Assembly: GCF_002797935.1 (NCBI RefSeq)
Contig: NZ_PGER01000001.1
Location: 806,001 to 870,000, forward strand
Reading direction: 5' to 3'
Origin: Flavobacterium sp. 1
GTDB lineage: Bacteria; Bacteroidota; Bacteroidia; Flavobacteriales; Flavobacteriaceae
DNA: 64,000 nt
A program made the translations under genes and the position numbers. Of the stretch, positions 37,947 to 47,230 are shown piece after piece. Below the pieces are notes generated by a model. The model ran no database searches, had not been told where the DNA came from, and was given only the letters and a program-made list of their open reading frames with translations. Each line of letters opens with the position of its first letter. Position 1 is the stretch's first letter.

Positions 37947-39105
37947 AATATTGTGCAATTTTACATTTTCCACTGGTAATATCGTCTTGTACTGTCTTAT
38001 ATTTCACATTATCCTTTCGGATGCCATTTTGATATACAACGTTAATCCTTTCGTTTCTTCCAAATTTTGTACGTGTTACATTGATTTTGGTTTTATCCTC
38101 TTTTTTAGGTGATAAATTGAATGTAATATTTTTTTGAATACCCTCGTGCTCATATCGTACTTGTTTATTAGGTCCTGTTTGCATCATTCTAAATAATTTA
38201 AAAATTTCATCAGCTTTCTCGTTATAAAGAATTTTTCCAGTTTTAAAGTCAAATTTAGTCGTTCCGAATGAACCAATTATTTGGTCTGAAGTTACTTCGT
38301 CTGAAGCTGGGTCAAGATTTTCATATTCGTCAAGGATAAAGCGAGTTTCAACGCCAATCAAATTATAACGTTCAAGCATCAATTCATTCCTTATTGCAAA
38401 GTTTTCTCCAAATTTTTTTTTCTGAACACTTGGATAAATTATTGCCTCAAAATTTCTGTCTGATACAACTGGATAAAATAATTGCTCAGATGACAACAAA
38501 GCACTAAAAAGATAATCTCTTGGTTTGCTCCTATCTACTTCTAAACTATATGCATCAACAAAAAAGTCCTCCAATTGATAGTAAACCTCTTGAAGTTGAT
38601 GCTGAATTTTGGGATTTTCAGTCTTATCCTTCATTATAATTAAGCTATTCACTTTTGCATTTGGTTTTAACTCATAATGTGAAAGCGTAATTACATCACC
38701 GTGTTTCGGTTTTATTTCCCAATATGCACCAGCTTCGCTCGTAGCACAATATAAAATTTGCTGATTTGGAATATTACAACGTCCAAATCCACAGTATTGT
38801 ATTGGGGGTGCTAGTAGTTGAGAAATATCAGTTAAATAACTAAGTTCTTTTCCTTGTGCCTCTAATATTCTGTTGTTATTTGAAATTCTAACAAGTCTTT
38901 GTGGAGGTTCTTGAGTATTTCCACCAATTTTAAGGTTAAAGAACTTAGCTACGTCTTTTTTAAGGTTCTCAAATTCGTCATTAGTCAAATCCTGAACTTT
39001 ATTGAAAAGAGAACGATAATAGTTTAGCTTCTCCACTATGTCCTTAGTTGGATGTAAATTTAGCTCTTCTTGATTTGTTTCATTATTTGCAATCTTGTCA
39101 ATCAT
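37945..39105 (-). CDS. RES-domain-like protein in an inverted-repeat cassette
   Basis: The 386-aa protein has RES-like blocks: GRCNIPNQQILYCATSEAGAYWE, HGDVITLSHYELK, and a C-terminal IIYPSVQKKKFGENFAIRN (YPSVQ and N are typical). This is a degenerate member of the NAD+-degrading RES family, with the expected order R, then E, then N region. It has an extra Lys/Glu-rich C-terminal part from about 250. The gene is bracketed by 15-bp inverted repeats with one mismatch. No antitoxin adjoins it, although an XRE gene follows upstream at 39296. Confidence 0.65.
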   Translation of the reverse strand: MIDKIANNETNQEELNLHPTKDIVEKLNYYRSLFNKVQDLTNDEFENLKKDVAKFFNLKIGGNTQEPPQRLVRISNNNRILEAQGKELSYLTDISQLLAPPIQYCGFGRCNIPNQQILYCATSEAGAYWEIKPKHGDVITLSHYELKPNAKVNSLIIMKDKTENPKIQHQLQEVYYQLEDFFVDAYSLEVDRSKPRDYLFSALLSSEQLFYPVVSDRNFEAIIYPSVQKKKFGENFAIRNELMLERYNLIGVETRFILDEYENLDPASDEVTSDQIIGSFGTTKFDFKTGKILYNEKADEIFKLFRMMQTGPNKQVRYEHEGIQKNITFNLSPKKEDKTKINVTRTKFGRNERINVVYQNGIRKDNVKYKTVQDDITSGKCKIAQY

Positions 39106-39120
39106 TCTGATGTTGGTCTA

Positions 39121-39135
39121 AAAATGGCAGGTAAC
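39121..39135. repeat. Cassette terminal inverted repeat, 5' side of 37945 gene
   Basis: AAAATGGCAGGTAAC is the near-perfect partner of 37932-37946, 15 bp from the start codon. On the coding strand it begins GTTACCT. Confidence 0.7.
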
Positions 39136-39271
39136 TTGTAAATAAGAGCCACAAAGTGATTACAATCCATCCAAATTAGGTTGGTTTTTGCTAAATTATA
39201 ATTTTTTACTATCACTCTATCAAACATACAAAACCATTTCAAATATACTTTACGGTTTTCCACATAGGCAA

Positions 39272-39299
39272 TAAAAAAAGATGTCTAAGCATCTTTTAT
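39272..39299 (-). terminator. Terminator after the XRE gene
   Basis: AAAGATG and CATCTTT flank a six-base loop; on the minus strand the structure ends in a T-run. It overlaps the stop codon region of 39296-39592. Confidence 0.7.
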
Positions 39300-39592
39300 A
39301 AATCATTATCTTTTTCTGAACTATTTGTAGAATCTAGTTCGTCATAATATGTTTCAAAATCAAAATCTATATTAAATAGTTCTCTTGGATGTATTCGAAG
39401 ACCTTTGGCAAGTTCTATAAGACTTGAAAGTTGACAATCAATTTTATTATTAGCAATATTACTAATCTTACCACTATGAATTTCACATTTAGCAGCAATC
39501 TTTGCATAAGCAGTTTTACCTTTTAAAGATTTTACCTTTTGTGCAATTAACTCTTTAATTTCTTTTGTCTTATTTTCATTCTTCATTACCAT
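39296..39592 (-). CDS. XRE-family transcriptional regulator
   Basis: The 98-aa protein has one helix-turn-helix at about residues 25-75 (AYAKIAAKCEIHSGKISNIANNKIDCQLSSLIELAKGL) and an acidic tail rich in Asp/Glu. It is cytoplasmic. The perfect palindrome at 39630-39647, 38 bp upstream of its start, is a likely operator. This palindrome also abuts a divergent plus-strand promoter (39662-39669) that would transcribe the structured leader and SusC. It could therefore regulate both itself and the SusCD operon. Confidence 0.8.
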   Translation of the reverse strand: MVMKNENKTKEIKELIAQKVKSLKGKTAYAKIAAKCEIHSGKISNIANNKIDCQLSSLIELAKGLRIHPRELFNIDFDFETYYDELDSTNSSEKDNDL

Positions 39593-39629
39593 CTTTTAGT
39601 GCAATTTGACTAAAACTCAAAAAATATTC

Positions 39630-39647
39630 ATTACCGAATTCGGTAAT
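39630..39647. promoter_or_regulatory. 18-bp perfect palindrome between the XRE gene and the leader RNA
   Basis: ATTACCGAATTCGGTAAT is a perfect palindrome. It lies between the divergent XRE gene and the TATCTTTG promoter element. The position is that of a shared operator, probably bound by the XRE protein. Confidence 0.65.
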
Positions 39648-39661
39648 ACGAATAAAATAAT

Positions 39662-39669
39662 TATCTTTG
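39662..39669 (+). promoter_or_regulatory. -7 promoter element for the SusC leader
   Basis: TATCTTTG fits TAnnTTTG. A start near 39676 would give a leader of about 517 nt before the SusC start. The -33 element is not a good match and lies inside or beside the palindrome. Confidence 0.5.
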
Positions 39670-39739
39670 CATTAAGATTACATTGAAAATTGTAATTTTG
39701 CGACTCTTCAAAAAACATTGAAGCATTCGCTTTGAATCT

Positions 39740-39875
39740 CGTATCAGAAAACTGGTAATTTTATAGGAACGAGAAGATAAGTACGATGCTCACGTCCTAT
39801 GGCGTGGGCTCACTTATTGTTCCCCGGTATACCAGTACCTCTGATATGATAAGCTGAGTTCCATGCCTTTTTTTA
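39740..39875 (+). ncRNA. Structured leader RNA candidate
   Basis: A nested structure can be read: GTATCAGA (39741-39748) with TCTGATAT (39840-39847), ACTGGT (39751-39756) with ACCAGT (39831-39836), GGAAC (39766-39770) with GTTCC (39819-39823), ATAAGT with ACTTAT, and GCTCACG (39788-39794) with CGTGGGC (39804-39810). A run of T's follows (39868-39874). It lies in the long leader of SusC. I do not recognise the family; flavo-1 or a terminator-type riboswitch are worth testing. Small RNA and riboswitch roles are equally open. Confidence 0.5.
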
Positions 39876-39968
39876 TGTCCATTCTTTAGGCAAAATTCAA
39901 TTTCAATTCTTAGCATTGTTTCCTTTTTTAAAGTTTCGCATTACCATTAATTATTATTGAATTAGTTG

Positions 39969-40021
39969 GGAAAGGCACTGCCACCGTCTGGCTGCAACAG
40001 GCAACGGCAGTAAGCTTTTCC
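39969..40021 (+). repeat. Second hairpin of the SusC leader
   Basis: GGAAA (39969-39973) pairs with TTTCC (40017-40021), and CTGCC (39978-39982) with GGCAG (40006-40010). The loop between is GC-rich. It may be a separate structured element or part of the preceding one. Confidence 0.4.
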
Positions 40022-40114
40022 TATTTTAAAAACTCTTTTAAAGGAAATGCCTATGCAATAAAAAAAACAAAAAAATCTTTGTGCCTTAGCGTCTTCGCGG
40101 TGCAACAAAAAAAT

Positions 40115-40150
40115 GGCCCTCTAACTCGTCGCCAAACTACCTAGAGGACC
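40115..40150 (+). promoter_or_regulatory. Short hairpin before SusC
   Basis: CCTCTA (40118-40123) pairs with TAGAGG (40142-40147). It lies 43 bp before the SusC start, and the four-codon ATG-GCC-CTC-TAA at 40113 begins just inside it. I recall this hairpin as recurring before SusC-type genes in Flavobacterium, and it might regulate translation. This is inference. Confidence 0.35.
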
Positions 40151-40192
40151 GCAGCTAATAAAACTAACATTTTACTAAACCAACCCAATATT

Positions 40193-43100
40193 ATGAAAAC
40201 TTTTTCATTTTCTAGGGATGTAAAAGCTTTTTGTTTCCTGTTTTTAATGGGAACTGTACTGTCTTTATCACCCATACAAGCCAAAAATAAACTACGGAAA
40301 TCCCTTTCCATTAACCAACAGCAACAAATTCAAGGAACTGTAACCGATGGAATTAATCCTTTAGCGGGAGTAAGCATTTCTATAAAAGGAAAATCAAACG
40401 CCACCGTAACAGATTATAATGGTCAATATACCCTTTCTGCGGCACCAGAAGACATTTTAATTTTTTCCTACATAGGTTACAAAACTCAAATAGTTTCTGT
40501 ACAAGGGCGAACTGCAGTCAACATTAGCCTGCAGGAAAATGAGACCAAACTCCAAGAGGTCAAAATCAATGCGGGATACTACTCAGTAAAGAACAGCGAA
40601 CGAACAGGAAGCATTGCTCGCATTACTGCAAAATCCATCGAAAAACAGCCCGTAACAAATGTGCTGGCTGTTATGCAGGGAAGAATGGCTGGCGTAAATA
40701 TTACCCAGACTACAGGAGTTCCCGGCGGTGGTTTCAATATTCAGATTAGAGGAAGAAACAGCCTCCGTACTGAAGGGAATGACCCCTTATACATCATAGA
40801 CGGTCTGCCTTTTGCTTCCGAAAATGTTGGAAATACCAATCTGTCTGCTGGAATCTTGCCAAATGCTGGAATCAATCCGCTCAACGGCATTAATCCTTCC
40901 GACATAGAAAACATTGAAGTGCTGAAAGATGCCGATGCCACCGCCATTTATGGCTCAAGAGGCGCTAATGGAGTAGTACTCATTACCACCAAAAAAGGCA
41001 GATCAAACAAAACGGAAGTTACTATCAATGCCTACACTGGCGCAGGCAAGGTAACCCGAACGCTTGATTTAATGCATACTGATCAGTATTTAGAAATGCG
41101 GAGAGAAGCATTCGCTAATGATGGCGTTGCAGTCTATCCTTCTTATGCCTATGACTTAAATGGTACTTGGAATCAAAACCGTTATACGGACTGGCAGAAA
41201 GAACTCATAGGCGGTACAGCGTTAACACAAAATATTGAGGCGGGAGTTTCTGGGGGAAACAGCAAAACTCAATTTCTAATTCGGGCAACCCATTTCAGGG
41301 AGACTACAGTATTCCCTGGTGATTTCTCTTATGGAAAAACCGCCCTGCACTTCAGTATCAATCATGTATCCGAAAATAATAAATTCAGTATTAATTTTTC
41401 AGGAAATTATGTTGCCGACAAAAACGACTTATTAGGAACCGATTTGACACGCCAGGCAATTATTCTTTCTCCAAATGCACCTGAACTCTATACTCCTGAT
41501 GGTACACTCAATTGGGAAAACGGAACTTGGAGCAATCCATTGCGGTTCTTGGAACAAAAATACTTGGCCAAGACAAACACACTTGTAGCAAATAGTGTAT
41601 TGAGCTATAAAATACTCCCGAATTTAGAATTAAAAACAACACTGGGTTTTTCCGATACTCGTTTGGACGAATCCAAAGAAGCTCCTTCTACGATGTACAA
41701 TCCATCTCTTGGATTAGACAGTTCAGCGTCTACGTATATGTCAAACTATGCAAAACAGCAGTCTTGGAATATCGAACCGCAGCTTTCTTGGCAAAAAGGA
41801 ATAGGCGGCGGAACGATAAATATCTTGATAGGAACTACGTTTCAGCAGCGCACCAAAGACCAGCAGGCACTCTATGCCACTGGTTTTGCCAGCAATAGTT
41901 TAATCGATAACATTGCGGCCGCATCAAGCCTTTCTATTCTAAATAATAATAGCACGACTTATAGATACAATGCCATTTTTGGACGCATCAATTACAATTG
42001 GAGGCAAAAATATATTCTAAATGCAACAGGACGTCGTGACGGCTCAAGCCGTTTTGGTCCGGATAAGCGCTTTGCGAACTTTGGAGCATTGGGTGCTGCA
42101 TGGCTTTTTAGCAAAGAAAATTTCATTGCCAATGCGGTTCCGTTTCTTAGTTTCGGAAAGTTAAGAGCCAGTTACGGTATAACAGGAAGTGACCAGATTG
42201 GGGATTACCAATACTTAAACACTTACAATACTTCGGGAGGAAATTACCAAGGAATAGCCACTTTACAGCCCATACGCCTGTATAATCCTGATTTCAGCTG
42301 GGAAACCAACAAAAAAAAGGAAATAGCAATCGAAATGGGGTTTATCAATGACCGCATTTTTACAACAGTCGCACGATACAGCAATAGATCTTCCAATCAG
42401 CTTGTTGGAACGCCATTGCCGGGCACTACTGGATTTACTTCTGTGCAGTCCAACTTGAATGCCGTTGTCGAAAACTCAGGTTGGGAATTTGAACTGCGGA
42501 CAGTCAATTTTCAAAACATGCCTTTTAAATGGAGTACAACGGCAAACCTTACGATTCCAAAAAATAAACTTCTTGAGTTTCCAAATTTAGAAGGATCTAC
42601 TTATGCCAGCCAATATGTAATCGGAGAATCGTTGGATATTCGAAAAGTATATCATTATACAGGTATAAACCCAACGACAGGGATTTATCAATTCGAAGAT
42701 TACAATAAAAACGGAACTATTTCTGGTGCTGCTGATCGTCAGAAAATCGTGAGTATCAATCCAGAATTCTTTGGTGGCATCGAAAATAGTTTAACATATA
42801 AAAATTGGCAGTTCGATTTTCTTTTTCAATTTGTAAAACAAATAGGGGTCAATTACAATTCTGCAGCTCCGTTGCCGGGTACGCTGAGCAATCAGGATAC
42901 TGAAATATTGAATCGCTGGCAAGAGCAGGGAGATACTGAGGGAGTACAGAAATATACAGCTGGTTCTAATGGAGCGGCATCTGCAGCTTTTAATAATTAT
43001 CGAAGCAGTGATGCCGCTTATACCGATGCTTCATTTATCAGGCTGAAAAACCTGTCGTTAGCCTACACTATTCCGGAATCGTGGTCAAAATCTGCCCGAT

Positions 43101-43231
43101 GCCGTATCTATCTGCAGGGACAAAACTTGCTCACATTTACGCACTTCAAGGGACTTGACCCCGAAAATCAATCGCTGGGAATCTTGCCCCCGCTGCAGGT
43201 ATTAGCGATTGGCGTACAGCTTACCTTTTAA
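40193..43231 (+). CDS. SusC/RagA family TonB-dependent outer-membrane transporter
   Basis: The 1012-aa protein has a signal peptide, a carboxypeptidase-regulatory-like domain (QGTVTDGINPLAGVSISIKG, about 48-115), a TonB-dependent plug (about 125-280, with NVLAVMQGRMAGVNI and IRGRNS) and a beta barrel to the end in QLTF. It takes up a polymer or peptide in concert with the downstream SusD protein, powered by TonB. It heads an operon with the SusD and peptidase genes, behind a leader of about 500 nt. The substrate is suggested by the peptidase to be peptides, but this is inference. Confidence 0.93.
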   Translation: MKTFSFSRDVKAFCFLFLMGTVLSLSPIQAKNKLRKSLSINQQQQIQGTVTDGINPLAGVSISIKGKSNATVTDYNGQYTLSAAPEDILIFSYIGYKTQIVSVQGRTAVNISLQENETKLQEVKINAGYYSVKNSERTGSIARITAKSIEKQPVTNVLAVMQGRMAGVNITQTTGVPGGGFNIQIRGRNSLRTEGNDPLYIIDGLPFASENVGNTNLSAGILPNAGINPLNGINPSDIENIEVLKDADATAIYGSRGANGVVLITTKKGRSNKTEVTINAYTGAGKVTRTLDLMHTDQYLEMRREAFANDGVAVYPSYAYDLNGTWNQNRYTDWQKELIGGTALTQNIEAGVSGGNSKTQFLIRATHFRETTVFPGDFSYGKTALHFSINHVSENNKFSINFSGNYVADKNDLLGTDLTRQAIILSPNAPELYTPDGTLNWENGTWSNPLRFLEQKYLAKTNTLVANSVLSYKILPNLELKTTLGFSDTRLDESKEAPSTMYNPSLGLDSSASTYMSNYAKQQSWNIEPQLSWQKGIGGGTINILIGTTFQQRTKDQQALYATGFASNSLIDNIAAASSLSILNNNSTTYRYNAIFGRINYNWRQKYILNATGRRDGSSRFGPDKRFANFGALGAAWLFSKENFIANAVPFLSFGKLRASYGITGSDQIGDYQYLNTYNTSGGNYQGIATLQPIRLYNPDFSWETNKKKEIAIEMGFINDRIFTTVARYSNRSSNQLVGTPLPGTTGFTSVQSNLNAVVENSGWEFELRTVNFQNMPFKWSTTANLTIPKNKLLEFPNLEGSTYASQYVIGESLDIRKVYHYTGINPTTGIYQFEDYNKNGTISGAADRQKIVSINPEFFGGIENSLTYKNWQFDFLFQFVKQIGVNYNSAAPLPGTLSNQDTEILNRWQEQGDTEGVQKYTAGSNGAASAAFNNYRSSDAAYTDASFIRLKNLSLAYTIPESWSKSARCRIYLQGQNLLTFTHFKGLDPENQSLGILPPLQVLAIGVQLTF

Positions 43232-43298
43232 ATTAAAAGAAACACAGTTTATTTTTTCACCGCAGTCACTCCCTCTGTCATTGCGAAGAATGAAGCAA

Positions 43299-43327
43299 CC
43301 CGGAGAGGGCTGGGGTGAGGTTTTTAA
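43299..43327 (+). repeat. Short intergenic repeat, copy 1
   Basis: GAGAGGGCTGGGGTGAGGTTTTTAAA, also found in varied form at 44810-44837 (GAGAGGGATTTAGGGTGAGG). It lies between susC and susD in a position where such operons often hold short repeats. Confidence 0.45.
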
Positions 43328-43354
43328 ACAACTAAACTTATAAAAAACAATAAA

Positions 43355-44767
43355 ATGAAAAAACATCAAAATATAATTAAAAAGCAGGCAATTAGCTTCG
43401 GGCTAAAAATAATGCTCCTTGTTTCGTCAGTAATATTTGCAGACTGTGAAAGTTTTGTAGAAGTCGAGGTTCCAAACACGCAGTTAACAGGAGTTGCAGT
43501 TTTTAATGATTCCAAAACTGCGGAGGCAGCATTAATTGACATTTACAGCAAATTAAGAAATAGTGTTTTAGTTACTGGCGATTCAAATGGCATTTCAATT
43601 CTATTGGGTAATTATGCCGATGAAATCACCTATTACAGCAATGGTGCACTGCCGGAAGAGCCCTTTTATAGAAATAACCTATTGCCTTCAAGTGCAGCTG
43701 TTACAAGTATTTGGAACGACAGTTATAACTTAATTTATGCAGCAAATGCAGTTATTGAAGGAGTCGAAAAATCAGAAGGAATTTTGGAAGCTGACAAGAA
43801 GAAGCTGATAGCTGAAGCAGTTTTTATCAGATCCTACATTCACTTTTATTTATTAAATCTCTATGGTGAAATTCCATACATCACGACAACGGATTATCAG
43901 ATTAATGCATCGGTTACAAAAATGACCTCTAATTTTCTATATCCAATACTGATATCCAATGTAGAGACCGCCGTAAAAGAGCTGCCAGCAGGCTATAGCA
44001 ATAAAGAGCGTATCAGACCTAATAGTGATGTGGCAAAAGCTTTATTGGCAAAGCTAAATTTATATGCCAATAATTGGTCAGCTGCTCAAACCGCCGCCAC
44101 TGAAATTATAAATAATACGGCAGCATACCGTTTAGCAAGTAACTTGGACGAAGCGTTTTTGAAAACGAGTTTGAGCACTCTTTGGCAGCTTATTCCACAA
44201 ACTAAAGGCATGAATACTTTGGAAGCAAAAAGTTTCATATTTACATCAGGACCGCCTCCAAACAGGGCGTTGACTAACGATTTGGTAAATGCTTTTGAAA
44301 TAGGGGATCAGCGCAAAACCCATTGGTTAGGCAGCATTACAAAAGGAAGCGAAACATGGTACTATCCTTTCAAGTACAAGCTAAACAACAATACTGCAAG
44401 TTCTATGGAGTATTCAATACTATTCCGTTTAGAAGAAATTTATTTGATTAAGGCGGAAGCTTATGCCAGATTGAACCAGCTCACAGCCTCTAAAGAAGAT
44501 CTCAATAAAATAAGAAATAGATCAGGATTAATCAATACTACTGCCATAACACAGTCTGAAATCTTGAATGCTATACTTCATGAGCGGCAGGTAGAATTGT
44601 TTACCGAGCAGGGGCAGCGTTGGTTTGATCTCAAACGATTCGGAAAATTGGATATTGTTTTAAAGCCAATTAAACCGGGATGGAATACCGCTGACCAGCT
44701 GTGGCCGCTTCCCGAGAATGAGCTGTTGCTAAATAAAAACCTGTTGCCTCAAAATCCAGGATATTAA
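43355..44767 (+). CDS. SusD/RagB family nutrient-binding outer-membrane lipoprotein
   Basis: The 470-aa lipoprotein has a lipobox ending at C31 (VIFADC), the SusD pattern of TPR-like helices (EKKKLIAEAVFIRSYIHFYLL), and a typical C-terminal region from LKRFGKLDI onward. SusD covers the SusC channel and captures the substrate. The gene is 123 bp after susC and 92 bp before the peptidase. The order is that of a peptide- or glycan-uptake locus. Confidence 0.9.
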   Translation: MKKHQNIIKKQAISFGLKIMLLVSSVIFADCESFVEVEVPNTQLTGVAVFNDSKTAEAALIDIYSKLRNSVLVTGDSNGISILLGNYADEITYYSNGALPEEPFYRNNLLPSSAAVTSIWNDSYNLIYAANAVIEGVEKSEGILEADKKKLIAEAVFIRSYIHFYLLNLYGEIPYITTTDYQINASVTKMTSNFLYPILISNVETAVKELPAGYSNKERIRPNSDVAKALLAKLNLYANNWSAAQTAATEIINNTAAYRLASNLDEAFLKTSLSTLWQLIPQTKGMNTLEAKSFIFTSGPPPNRALTNDLVNAFEIGDQRKTHWLGSITKGSETWYYPFKYKLNNNTASSMEYSILFRLEEIYLIKAEAYARLNQLTASKEDLNKIRNRSGLINTTAITQSEILNAILHERQVELFTEQGQRWFDLKRFGKLDIVLKPIKPGWNTADQLWPLPENELLLNKNLLPQNPGY

Positions 44768-44796
44768 ATAAAAACAATTATTCTAATGGCTTCAAG

Positions 44797-44837
44797 TCCC
44801 TCTCCTCTGGAGAGGGATTTAGGGTGAGGTTTTTAAA
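44797..44837 (+). repeat. Short intergenic repeat, copy 2, with hairpin
   Basis: CCCTCTCC and GGAGAGGG form a small hairpin and are followed by GATTTAGGGTGAGGTTTTT. It resembles the repeat at 43299-43327. Confidence 0.45.
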
Positions 44838-44859
44838 GAGTTTACAAAACAAAAAATAA

Positions 44860-47001
44860 ATGACTATGATAAAAATTAAAATATTTCATTATTTTCTAAT
44901 ACTGCAGGCATTATTTTCGATAACTGCACAAGCACAAAAAAGAAAGCTGACTCCCGATGATTATAAATTATGGAGTACGCTCCGTACGGGAAAATTTACC
45001 GATAACGGCGACTGGACAACCTACACGATTTCACATACGGACGGCAAAGACACGCTCTATTTAAAAAGCACTCTCAATGATTTGAAATACAGCTTTCCTT
45101 TAGGGCATAACGAATCTTTTTCGGCAGATTCCAATTGGTTTGCATACATCAAACAAGATACCTTAAAATTGTTGAATCTGAAATCGGGCTATAAACGCAA
45201 TTTTCCGAGCGTAACGCAAGGAACATTTACGGCTGAGAGCCAGTATCTTTTAATGGGCAATAAAAAAGCAGGAACTCTTTGCCTGCAGAATCTGGCGAAG
45301 CGGAAAAATCTGGATATTGAAAACGTCAAAGAATACAGCTTAAATCCTGACGGGACTCTCTTAGCTTTCATTTCCGCAGAAGATAAAATGAAATCAGTAA
45401 AGACAATTTCATTGACAGCCAATTTAAAAACAACGACGCTTGCATCAAACAATCAAAATTTGTACTCCGGTCTTACTTGGGACAAATACGGAAAAACACT
45501 TGCCTTTTTTGAAGAAACGCAGGAAAAAATATTGGAATCTTTCAATCACAAGGTTTTTTTCTGCAAAAACATAAATACCAAACCACAAATCATCATTCTT
45601 GACCCGCAGTTAACACCCGCTTTTGCAGAAACAAATTGGATTCCTTTCTCAAGATTATTGATTTCTGACGATAGTAAACAGCTGTTTTTCGATAGCAGCT
45701 CACGTCCAAAAGCCATAAAAGCAAAGAGCGCTGAATTGGTTGAGGTGCAAATATGGGATACAAATGATAAGCAGGTGCCGCCGCCAAAAAAAGAAATAAA
45801 GTCAGACGGCATTGAAAACACTTGGTCTGTATGGTGGCCGGAAACCAATACAATTATACCCGTTGTAGAAAAACAGTATCCCCATGTAGTGCTTACAGGT
45901 GACCAAAAGAATGCACTGGTTTACAATACCGATGGTTACTTGCCTCAATTCGAATATGTAGGGAAGTATATAGATATATATCTAAAAGATTTAAAAACGG
46001 GTACTAAGAAGCTGATAATAAAAAAAGCCGTTAATGATTTAGGGCATGTGTTGGTTTCACCCGCAGGGAAATACGTCTCTTATTTCAAAGACAGCAGCTG
46101 GTGGATATTCGATATAGCGAAAAACAAGAGTATTTGTGTAACTGCTGCACTGGACGTTCCATTTTATGATGTGGATTACGATCAGGCAGGCGCCAAGCCG
46201 GCTTACGGTAATCCTGGGTGGACTAACAATGACGAAAATCTTTTGCTTTATGATCAATTTGATATTTGGCTGATAGCTCCTGATGGAAAAACAAGGAAAA
46301 GAATAACCAATGGCAGGGATAAAAAAAAGACGTATCGCATTCATGAAGAACCGAAGATTATTTTTAGAAGCTCATTTGCAGGCAATATAGCAGTAAAGTA
46401 TGATAATGAAAAGGGCGTAATTTTACATATTTTAGACACAGATACCCGAGAGGCTTCTTTTGCATTGTGGACAGAAAAATCAGGAATAGAAGAATTGATT
46501 AGGAAAGACAGTAAGTTATTTGGCATCCGAAAAGCAAAAAACAATAAATCCTATTTATTTCTGGAAAGCAGCTTTAATGTCTCTCCAAAATTGATATACT
46601 TATCAGAGACTGGCAGACAAAAAGTTATTGGGCAGGCCAACCAGCAGCAGAAAGAATTCTTTTGGGGAAAATCAGAATTGATAACCTATAAATCACAAGA
46701 GGGAAAACCGCTTAAAGCGGCTTTATATTATCCGGCAGATTACAGTCCGGAAAAAAAATACCCGATGATTGTGTACATCTATCAGAAAAAAGCGAATGAA
46801 GTCTATAATTACGTGAATCCGACATTACGTTTAAGTACTGGATTTAGTGTTACAAATTTTACTGCTGAAGGATATTTTGTTTTGCTTCCGGATTTTGCTT
46901 ATCAGCTGAATGAAACAGGCAATTCTGCTTTAGAATGTGTAAAAGCAGTTACTGAGCAGGCATTGACAAACAAGAGCATTGATAGAAGTAATGTTGGTTA
47001 G
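44860..47001 (+). CDS. Prolyl oligopeptidase-family (S9) peptidase, catalytic end missing
   Basis: The 713-aa product has a signal peptide ending near AQAQ, a beta-propeller-like region, and the start of the alpha/beta hydrolase domain (YPMIVYIYQKK, LLPDFAYQL). It stops at NVG, just before the expected GxSxGG motif, so the Ser, Asp and His triad is missing. The DNA after 47001 does not continue the family in any frame I can see. It is probably a truncated gene whose 3' end was replaced by the following phage-like DNA, and it cannot hydrolyse peptides as it stands. Confidence 0.75.
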   Translation: MTMIKIKIFHYFLILQALFSITAQAQKRKLTPDDYKLWSTLRTGKFTDNGDWTTYTISHTDGKDTLYLKSTLNDLKYSFPLGHNESFSADSNWFAYIKQDTLKLLNLKSGYKRNFPSVTQGTFTAESQYLLMGNKKAGTLCLQNLAKRKNLDIENVKEYSLNPDGTLLAFISAEDKMKSVKTISLTANLKTTTLASNNQNLYSGLTWDKYGKTLAFFEETQEKILESFNHKVFFCKNINTKPQIIILDPQLTPAFAETNWIPFSRLLISDDSKQLFFDSSSRPKAIKAKSAELVEVQIWDTNDKQVPPPKKEIKSDGIENTWSVWWPETNTIIPVVEKQYPHVVLTGDQKNALVYNTDGYLPQFEYVGKYIDIYLKDLKTGTKKLIIKKAVNDLGHVLVSPAGKYVSYFKDSSWWIFDIAKNKSICVTAALDVPFYDVDYDQAGAKPAYGNPGWTNNDENLLLYDQFDIWLIAPDGKTRKRITNGRDKKKTYRIHEEPKIIFRSSFAGNIAVKYDNEKGVILHILDTDTREASFALWTEKSGIEELIRKDSKLFGIRKAKNNKSYLFLESSFNVSPKLIYLSETGRQKVIGQANQQQKEFFWGKSELITYKSQEGKPLKAALYYPADYSPEKKYPMIVYIYQKKANEVYNYVNPTLRLSTGFSVTNFTAEGYFVLLPDFAYQLNETGNSALECVKAVTEQALTNKSIDRSNVG

Positions 47002-47230
47002 GATAGGGCTTTGAGTACCCTTTCCATACTAGACAAATTTACTGAAAAATATTTTGTTTTAAGTGACTAAAATAGGTTATTATAGGTTTTTTACTACCGT
47101 TTTTGACCACCGCCTTTTGAAATTTGATTTAAATGATGAAATCTTTGCTCCAATCATTCCCGATTTAGCTGCAGCGAATTTTTAGAATGAACGAGAGATT
47201 AAATATTTTTTTAACTTAAATTTTAATATT

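Noticed and set aside
22924..39592. CRISPR array
   Set aside because: No regularly spaced direct repeats with unique spacers were seen; the repeats present are paired inverted arms and scattered copies.
39740..40021. Cobalamin or other known riboswitch in the SusC leader
   Set aside because: The stems are convincing but I could not place a known ligand-binding motif such as a B12 box, so I kept it as an unassigned structured RNA.
47063..47185. A GTG-started 40-aa frame ending LAAANF
   Set aside because: It could be a gene fragment, but it has no recognisable family and sits in a junction where the peptidase was cut; not enough to list.
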